From Mytilus trossulus (lineage: Eukaryota; Mollusca; Bivalvia; Mytilida; Mytilidae), in assembly GCF_036588685.1 (NCBI RefSeq), contig NC_086386.1, positions 23,084,931 through 23,148,930 of the forward strand: a stretch of 64,000 bases of DNA, given 5' to 3'. This document shows positions 53,243-61,600 of the stretch, in pieces. The notes under the pieces were generated by a model that had not been told where the DNA came from, searched no databases, and was given only the letters and a program-made list of their open reading frames with translations. Position 1 is the stretch's first letter. Each line of letters starts with the position of its first letter. Position numbers and translations under genes: made by a program.

Positions 53243-54316
53243 AATACACCTTATCGCTATTTGTCCACCATTACTGTATTTCACATAGATTCCTGTCAAA
53301 TTTGATGTCATAAAACAAAATATCTGACGCTACAATGGAAAAGTGATTGTTGTATGTGTCAAAAGTTGCTTTCGTGTTGATCCGTCCCCGTGTCGATCCT
53401 GCCCTAGTCGATCCGTCCCATGTCGACCCCCCCCCTCCCCCCCAAAAAAAAAATATATTTAGACATGTTAGAAGGGAAAGGAATAAAAAAAAGATATATA
53501 TTAATTTAAATTCATAAATGTTTATGATTTTTATTATAATGTAAAAGGTGTACAAGATTATTGGGTATAATTGTATTAAAACGTATATAAAAAGAATTCA
53601 GACATCAACATTAACCAGCAGTAATTAGCATTTTCTTTCAATTGACTGTGATCCTAACAAGTCTTTCGTCTTGTGTAATAACAAATACATGTAGTTACAT
53701 ACACAATGGTAACAGCTGATCCCCAAGCTGATACATACAAACTCAATATTGACTATATTCGATATTACAAAAAAAAAGTGTTATATAGAAGCCGCTGATG
53801 TAACCTGAAATAAAAATACAATTAAATCGATTTTGGATTTACAAAACTTGCAGCAATGTTGACCCCCACCCCCAAACTATTTGATTTAAGTTTTTTATCC
53901 TACATCGATCTTTTGATGTTGTCCCTTAAATTATATACACCAAACAGAAGATCGAATTATAAAGACCTTGTTGATTATGTAACTTTAATTAATCAGGTTT
54001 GATTGAATTAAGTGATTACGAGTGGCATTACCTTAGTTTAAAATCATCAGACAATTGATGAATAAACAAACCAATTACCGACTAATAATTTCGTTTATAC
54101 AGTATATACTGTTCAAATTTGTCACAAATTTCTCCATTATAGTGAATATAGTTTATTCATATTTTATTTTGGGGCTGGATCGACGTGGGCCAGATCAACT
54201 TGGGCCGGATCGACTTTAGGCCGGATTGACTTGGGGCCGGACCGGTTTGGGGCCAGAACGACCGGATACCTTAAAAGTTCAAGCAACTGGGATAATTCAG
54301 CGATAAGATGTATGAT
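53243..54316. mobile_element. MITE (ACACCTTATCGC family) carrying a nested insertion
   Basis: The outer ends read AATACACCTTATCGC (53243) and GCGATAAGATGTAT (near 54300). Interior blocks CAAAATATCTGACGCTACAA and GAAAAGTGATTGTTG match the family member at about 16478-16655 in reverse complement. The match breaks at 53368 and resumes at 54273. Confidence 0.7.
53368..54272. mobile_element. 905-bp insertion with GATCGAC subterminal repeats and 7-bp target duplication
   Basis: AAAAGTT occurs at 53361-53367 and 54273-54279. The related uninterrupted copy at 16.5 kb has it once, so this is a target duplication of 7 bp. The left end carries TTGATCCGTCCCCGTGTCGA and two more GTCGATCC units, then C-runs. 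The right end carries five degenerate GGGCCGGATCGACTTGGG-type units. The middle is AT-rich without coding capacity. Confidence 0.8.
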
Positions 54317-54827
54317 GTACATTGTACAGTTGTATCATATGTGCATATAATGTTATTCTTGACATGATATTGTTTCTGATAATTCTGATCTATATAAAAT
54401 GTGTATTTTGGCTAAAGAAGCAGAGAGACGGAGAACAGTAGACTGAGTATAGTTTATGAAATTATGTCAAAAAAGTGAAAATAATCAAAATACAACATTC
54501 AGCAGAGTTTCATCTTGAGGGCGATAATCCCGATTGTTGGTCATACCTTTATAAACAGATATGATTTCTTAATTCATAATTTCTGAGTTAGTCTTAAAGA
54601 ACCATAAAAGGCAATAGCTCTGTGGGCTACTTTCTTCTTTGGAAATCAGGAAGTTATTGACGATGATGGCGACATCTTTCGACATTTTTTTCAAAGAAAA
54701 CCAAAATCGGAAAAGACCAGAAAATATTTCGGAATTGATTTATTCGTAACAGGAGTTTTCTAAAGTTTTAAATCTCGGTCATTTTGTCTCGGGTTCCAAA
54801 TTTTTTTTCATACGTTGTCTCACATTT

Positions 54828-54877
54828 AACTGCTTCAAGGATTTGTATAGTCAACTATACAAATCCTTAACTGCTTC
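54828..54877. mobile_element. 32-bp palindromic micro-insertion with 9-bp target duplication
   Basis: The palindrome at 54837-54868 has 15-nt arms (AAGGATTTGTATAGT and its exact complement) around CA. AACTGCTTC is directly repeated at 54828-54836 and 54869-54877. Confidence 0.85.
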
Positions 54878-54914
54878 CAGGCAAATTCTGAGGTACAGGG
54901 TCAAATTAAAGGCA

Positions 54915-55012
54915 GTGGCTATTTGACCGGCACCGGCTAAATAGCAAATTTGCTATTTGACCGGCACCGGCAAAATAGCAAATTTGCTATTTAGCCGGCA
55001 CTGAATAAAACT
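54915..55012. repeat. CTATTTGACCGGCACCGGC / TAGCAAATTTGCTA repeat
   Basis: Two and a half units alternate a GC-rich half (TTTGACCGGCACCGGC) with the perfect palindrome TAGCAAATTTGCTA. No partner end was found in the following AT-rich DNA, so I class it as a repeat, not a bounded element. Confidence 0.7.
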
Positions 55013-55721
55013 GTTCATTGTGATTAGTAGTCTAAGAGAATAAAAAAAACTTGATAATAATTTAAAATCATTTTATCACATATTGAGCATTAAAAATACA
55101 GTAACGTTACAATCAAAAATAAAATATTGAAGATGTTTATAAATAAATGATTTATAATTTTATAATATTAATTAAAAGCATGAAAACACATTTGTATATA
55201 TACATTATTAAATATATTTTTTTCTAAAATATTTATAAAAAAGTTGATGTCCAAATCTGTGTAAAATCTATGGTTTAGATATCCAGCCATGGATTAAATA
55301 AACTCATCATAGATATTTAAAAATAGTGGTATGTAAAACTACGTACATCACAAAAAAAGACAATATTAAAAGATGTTTACTACAAATGTCAAAAGGACAC
55401 ATGATTTAACGTTTGCAATTGTTAAAAAACAATTGTTTGCCCTTGGAAGTTGTTTTAATGTAGCACAAGATATATAAATGTTACAACTCCAAACTGGAAC
55501 TACACATAATTTGACATTAATACACTGGCTTCTTTGAATCTGCATCATGTGCATGTGCATATGTTGCATATATGTAGATAGGGTTCTTTTTCTTTCCTTT
55601 ATCATGTTTATATACGCTCTTAATAGCTTCCCATATGTATCTTTAAATCAGATTACTGTGTATATATGTCTCTGTTGGAATCTTATGTTCCTTTACAAGT
55701 GTTTCAGTTAGCTAATTTTAA

Positions 55722-55771
55722 CATAAACAAGGAGTTGTATAGTGTATTCACTATGCAAATCGTTCATAAAT
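55722..55771. mobile_element. 36-bp imperfect palindromic micro-insertion with 7-bp direct repeats
   Basis: 55729-55764 reads AAGGAGTTGTATAGTG, then TATT, then CACTATGCAAATCGTT: a diverged copy of the 54837 palindrome family. It is flanked by CATAAAC (55722-55728) and CATAAAT (55765-55771), 6 of 7 identical. Confidence 0.7.
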
Positions 55772-56124
55772 TTGAACCAAACTGACTTCTATAAGCGAAT
55801 TATTATTTCACTTTCATTATGATTGAACAAACGTCAATTTTTCATGTTTTAATATATAAAAAAAAAAATCTATACCTTTAAGATCGTTGTTGGGCTCATA
55901 TGGAAGGATCCTATCCTTTTTAGCCCACCATATTTTGGTACACTTTCAAAACTGTTACAATCATCAATCCTGCACGATTAAGTGCAAAATTTCACACAAT
56001 TAAAAAGTTATACAGTATGGAAAACTGTTTGTGTCCTCATCAATTTTTTAACTGATACATGAGTCATTGACTGACTCCCAATGACGGTCTATAATGATTT
56101 TAAAGGCTTCCACAGTTTTTGATG

Positions 56125-56688
56125 AAATAGACAATAGACAATATTTTATTAGCACAAACACATTTACATTACATGTTTATGGCATACAAAACTAAGACAA
56201 TAAACTGACAATAGTTAAATTGATTATAATTATATAAGAGTGACAGTGGTATAGAAAAAGACTACAAATATCAACAGCTATCACATTATTAATGTTCATG
56301 AACAATTAAAAAAAGAACACAACAAAAATTAGGTTGCATATTAAAAGAAATACAAGTTATACCTCGAGTTATACAGATGTTCTCAATAAAAAAACAATCA
56401 TTAATATACTTTATGGTGATTTTTATAATGACTGGTAGACTGCTATTTAAAAGTGCAGTCAAATGCTTCAACTGGACGGTTATTCTAATCATTAACAATA
56501 CGTTGTGATAAATGTCTTAATCGAAAAGAGAATCAAAAGAAGTGTTACATCTAGGTTTTACTCTTTTCCAATTATGCCCACGGGTTTTTGTACTGATGAC
56601 AGTAAAACATATTTCATAAGACATATCTTCAATTCCTTTTAATATTTTAAAAGCTTGTATAATACTATATATATCTTAATTGTATAGC
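56125..56688 (-). pseudogene. Decayed LINE 3' end
   Basis: The minus strand encodes remnants of the C-terminus of a non-LTR reverse transcriptase: KTRGHNWKRVKPRCNTSF, then after a frameshift QRIVND and NNRPVEAF, typical of the '...TRGH...RV.N.WN.LP' ending. Its 3' tail (complement of 56140-56200) has GTGTTTGTGCTAATAAAATA. Stops and shifts show that it is dead. The palindrome at 56696 and the foldback at 56738 adjoin its upstream side. Confidence 0.65.
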
Positions 56689-56735
56689 TTCTACTCTGAG
56701 ACCACTATATGCGTTATAGTAGTCTCAGTTCTACT
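56689..56735. mobile_element. 33-bp palindromic micro-insertion with 7-bp target duplication (copy 2)
   Basis: 56696-56728 has the right arm GTTATAGTAGTCTCAG, identical to the copy at 24083, and a left arm, CTGAGACCACTATAT, with a few changes. It is flanked by TTCTACT at 56689-56695 and 56729-56735. Confidence 0.85.
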
Positions 56736-56737
56736 TG

Positions 56738-57864
56738 TATGGCAAGCCAAAGTGGACAAAAAGAGCTATTTTCTAATATTATAGAATCATTTTCTAATAT
56801 TAGAATATCATTTTCTAATATTAGAAAATCATTTTCTAATATTAAAAAATCATTTTCTAATATTAAAAAATCATTTTCTAATATTAAAAAAGAAAAAGTC
56901 TATTTATTAATATTAGAAAATGATTTTCTAATATTAGAAAATGATTTCTTAATATTAGAAAATGCTTTTTTAATATTAAAAAATCATTTCTTAATATTAG
57001 AAAATCCTTTTTTAATATTAGAAAATCATTTTCTAATATTAGCTAATATTAGAAAATCCTTTTCTAATATTAGAAAATCCTTTTCTAATATTAGAAAATC
57101 ATTTTCTAATATTAGAAAATCCTTTTTTAATATTAGAAATTCATTTTCTAATATTAGAAAATCAAAAGTAATTTCTTATATTATAAATTCATTTTCTTAT
57201 ATTAATAAATGATTTATTAATACTAGAAATTCATTTTTTAATATTAGAAATTCATTTTTTAATATTAGAAATTCATTTTTTAATATTAGAAAATCATTTT
57301 CTAATATTAGAAAATCATTTTTTAATATTAGAAATTCATTTTCTAATATTAGAAAATCAAAAGTAATTTCTTATATTAGAAATTCATTTTCTGATATTAA
57401 TAAATCATTTTCTAATATTAAAAAATCATTTTCTAATATTAGAAAATCATTTTCTAATATTAGAAAATCATTTTTTAATATTAGAAAATCATTTTCTAAT
57501 ATCAAAAAATAAGGTACTTTTTAATATTAGAAAATGATTTTCTAATATTAAAAAATGGTTTTCTAATATTAAAAAAGGATTTTCTAATATTAAAAAAGGA
57601 TTTTCTAATATTAAGAAATGATTTTTTAATATTAAAAAATCATTTTCTTATATTAAAAAGTACCTTATTTTTTAATATTAGAAAATGATTTTCTAATATT
57701 AGAAAATGATTTTCTAATATTAAAAAAATGATTTTCTAATGTTAGAAAATGATTTTCTAATATTTGAAAATGATTTTTTAATATTAGAAAATCATTTCTT
57801 AATATTAGAAAATGATTTTTTAATATTAGAAAATAGCTCTTTTTGTCCACTTTGGCTTGCCATA
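56738..57864. mobile_element. Foldback element made of TTTTCTAATATTAGAAAA units
   Basis: The ends are inverted repeats of ~44 bp (TATGGCAAGCCAAAGTGGAC, then AAAAAGAGCTATTTTCTAAT from 56738; the complement ends at 57864). The ~1.04-kb interior is ~50 units of a ~21-bp palindrome, TTTTCTAATATTAGAAAA plus TCA/TGA. TCA spacers dominate the left half and complementary-type units the right. Flanks TACTTG (56732-56737) and TACTTA (57865-57870) could be a 6-bp target duplication with one change. The long frames in it are repeat artefacts. Confidence 0.85.
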
Positions 57865-58613
57865 TACTTAAATAATATAATCTTTTTATTAAATAATAAT
57901 TCATACACAATCCTAAAATTAACTTCCTCTTTCATCTCAGACAGTTTGAACCTGCGTAAAGCAGAACAAACTCTATAAAATTGCTAATAATCATTGTTCA
58001 TAATATTACATATTAATATTGTCGTTATTTTCAATACTTATTTTGTTTGACCAACTATGTAATTGATATATCTTTTTTTAATCATTTACTGTTGATGATA
58101 TTGATATCGTTCGATGATATTGTTCGAAATATGCCTATTGATATTCTATGCATTATTACTATTTGTATATCAGTTGTATGGGCCATTGCCAATTATTGTA
58201 ATTGTGTTTGTGCCAATAAAATATTTGTATTTGTACTTGAAGTTTTTAAAAGACTAAACACAGGCACTTGCTTCAGTCAATTGGTGTAAACTACCCAAAC
58301 TTTTACGAAAAAATTTGTACAAGTGTGCAGCATTTAGCCAGGATATTGCAAGACTAGAGTTGCAAAAGGGGGGTTGGAGTATATTTGATCATATTTGAAC
58401 TCACGAACTCGAGTCACAATTCGAACAGAACATTGACTTTAACAGTGCTTATTTGTTTTCAAGGGGGTTTAACCCCCCGAATCCCCCTGGCTACGGGTAT
58501 GAGTGTGGATACTAGAAAACCCCATTGACAGAACAAGGAAAAAGTTCTTGGACTAAAATATCAGTACCCGGATTTTCTGCACTATTCCGTCGATCGTTTT
58601 ATCGTTTGCACCC

Positions 58614-58622
58614 ACCGGAAGT
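58614..58622 (+). promoter_or_regulatory. ETS-type site upstream of the MCTS1 start
   Basis: ACCGGAAGT, the consensus core bound by ETS/GABP factors at many TATA-less housekeeping promoters, lies 27 bp before the proposed MCTS1 ATG. Motif match only; function is inferred. Confidence 0.4.
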
Positions 58623-58648
58623 TGCATGTGAAGGAAAAATCTCTCAAA

Positions 58649-61600
58649 ATGTTCAAAAAGTTGGTATTTTCCAGATTCTTTTTAATTACTGATTAACAGA
58701 TATATGTATACACACTAATACGATATCTTGAATAAATAAGAAATTACCTTTTTTTTAAAAAATAAGAAATGTAACGTCACAAAACTCAATAGTCAAAATA
58801 AAATATCATCAGCTGCTGGTGGAGTATAATTTTACCATTTTTATTCTACCTGGATTCTACCTGGATTATTGCGGCGATCATTAAGTTGAAAACTTCTTTT
58901 GCCGCCTCATAATTTACTTGATATTAAATTACTTAATTTTAACTGTGAGCTGTGCGCATAAATAGAACGAATAATTTTTCTGTACTTCTATACATGTTGT
59001 ACGATGGTTTCCACAATATTTTAAATACTTGTCGCATACATTTATAAACTGCTGCATTTATATTAAAATGTTATGTAGGATTTAACTTCTTCCCATTCCA
59101 ATGTTCATCATTAATATGATTTTTTTAAATATTGACAGATTCTGCACAAACTTTTACTGTTGAAAGCTATATAATATTACGACTATTCCATTATGTAGGA
59201 TTAAACTTCTTCCTATTCCAATGTTCATCATTAATATGATTTTTAAAAATATTGACAGATTCTGCACAAACTGTTACGGTTGAAAGACTATTCCATTGAT
59301 CAATGATCCTTTGAGAAAATGAATGGAGACGCTGAGTTGAATTACACCTCTTTTTACTTAGTTTCCAAGGATGTCCTCTAGTAGAATTTGTAGATAACTC
59401 AAACATATTTTGCCATTTAATATCATCTATCCCATGTAAAGCTTTATAAACTTGTATCATATCATAACGATCTCTTCTGTATTCAAGTGTTGGAAGGCCC
59501 AAGGCTCTCAATCTTTCAACATAACTTAACATTTTTATACTAGGCACTAATTTGGTAGCTCGACGCTGGATCTTTTCAATTCTCCTTATATCTTTCTTCA
59601 AATATGGTGACCACACTGTAGTGGAGTATTCCAACAAAGGACGTATAATTGACTTGTATAAAATAATAAACATATCTTTTTCCAAATAGTCGAAGGAAAT
59701 ACGGATTAATGCCAAGACTCTCTGGGCTTTATTCACACAGTTAGTAATATGTTTATCAAACTTTAGGTTAGGCTCAAAAGTTATTCCTAAGTCCTTTTCT
59801 TCAGTAACAGGATTAACCTGGACATAATCATCCTCATTATCTAACATTGTGTATCTAGACAAGTTATTATTTTGACCAAAATGCATAACTTTACATTTAC
59901 TTGCATTAAACGATAATTTCCATTTTCTGGACCAATCACATAGTCTATCTAAATCGGCTTGCAAGTCCTGGTGTTGTTGCTCATTATCTACAGATGAATA
60001 AATTTTTGTGTCGTCTGCAAAAACCTTAATCAACCCAGCAACTGCATCCGGCATATCATTAATAAACGCCAAAAATAGTATGGGCCCCAGTACGCTACCC
60101 TGGGGTACGCCACTTATCACTTCAGCTCTAGTAGAGTATGTATTATTAAGTCTAACTCGCTGGGATCTATTTGTTAAAAAACATTTTATCCAATCCAAAA
60201 CTTTTCCTTGAATTCCTAGATTGTAAAGTTTGCCAATAAGACGCTCATGAGGCACAGTGTCAAAAGCACGACTAAAATCTAAATAAATTGCATCCACTGA
60301 ACAAAAATTATCCAATAACGATGACCAATGGTCAAGTACTTCGAGTAGTTGTTTAATACTATGGTGGTTGAGATATTTTTGTGACGGGTCAGTTGATACA
60401 AGCATAGAGAAGAAGTTGTAATTTACATGCTTGCTTATCAATGCTTTAATTTGAATTATAGGATCACTCAGAGCTCCAGATAAGCTGCATATTTGCGTGA
60501 TCACGCAATAAAAATAATTGAAAACCCAATGCAACAGACAACAGATGCATTTCAGTCAAAAACTCTGGTTTCAGGTTTCAGTGAACGTCATTTGTGCGTT
60601 TAGGGCCGTCATCACTTCCATTTCAATGTTGAGCGAGTGGTTGGAAAACTATAATTGTATATTGTTCGAATTTTCAGCAAATTGAATTCTCAAAATTGAC
60701 AATCAGCATTGCTGTCATTAGAGAATTGTCATTAAGTACCTACAGAACAACAACCATCATTTCTAGTTTAACCTGCACAATGGCGATCACTAAGAGGCTT
60801 GATGAACGTTAATAGTGCAGGGATACAGGCGACCCCCTCTATCTGGTAAATGACGTCATAAAGGCGCGTATAATTGACGATTTTTTTTCCGGTGACGGAT
60901 GAACTCGAAAGTGGTCTATTGTCCATTGCAGAGTTCTAAAACCCAATTTATGCAAAGGAAAACCAAATAATTTGTCAAAACCATGAGTTCTTCACGCTTT
61001 TAGTCGCTATCACATGGGTTATTTACCCTTATCTATTACATAGTAGTAGCATAGATCTATTTTTGTAATATTAAAAATTGGAAATGTCCTTTCGTTCTAA
61101 AAATAGATTGTTGAAAGGGTCCTTGTTGAAATGTTCCGTTGCTAAAAGGTTCATGTGTTGAAGAAAACATTTTAATCTTCTCTGTCTTTATCAAATTAGC
61201 GTAGCACAAGCCATGTTGTCCTAATTCTTTCCATACTTCTCGGGACTTAACAGAACACTTAGCAATGAATTAAAACAAAGTAAATTTCCGGTAAAAACAT
61301 TGAATAGAAGCATGTTTTTAGCTTCCTTTTGAGAGGAATATGATGATAACAAGACTCAGCTAGTGTTGTCAGGAAGCGTCCCTTGAACGCACAGGGTGGT
61401 GCAATGGCGAGTCCAGACGTGTTTGCGTGACTTAACAATAACAGGGTTAGAACTCGTCAAAACTAATCAGTTGAACATAAAAGGCCAAATCACTTAATAT
61501 ATGAAGTTCTAATAAGACTTGTCCCTTGTAAGGGACAAGTAAATCCAGATTTATGTAAATAAAATTAGACAAAAACATTGTTTATTTTTAGTTCTGACAA

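Noticed and set aside
56709-57212. Long open frame encoding repeated FSNIRKS
   Set aside because: It only translates the 21-bp palindromic repeat; the opposite strand and other frames behave alike.
57665-57978. Further open frames with repeated LILEN/FLILK
   Set aside because: Same repeat array, not coding.
58047-58289. 80-aa hydrophobic frame
   Set aside because: Its 3' part (TGTGCCAATAAAATATTTGT) resembles a LINE 3' tail; no protein family recognised.
60851-60858. TGACGTCA (CRE) as a promoter element
   Set aside because: An isolated 8-bp match with no adjacent exon; similar TGACGTCA motifs occur inside MITEs elsewhere in the window.
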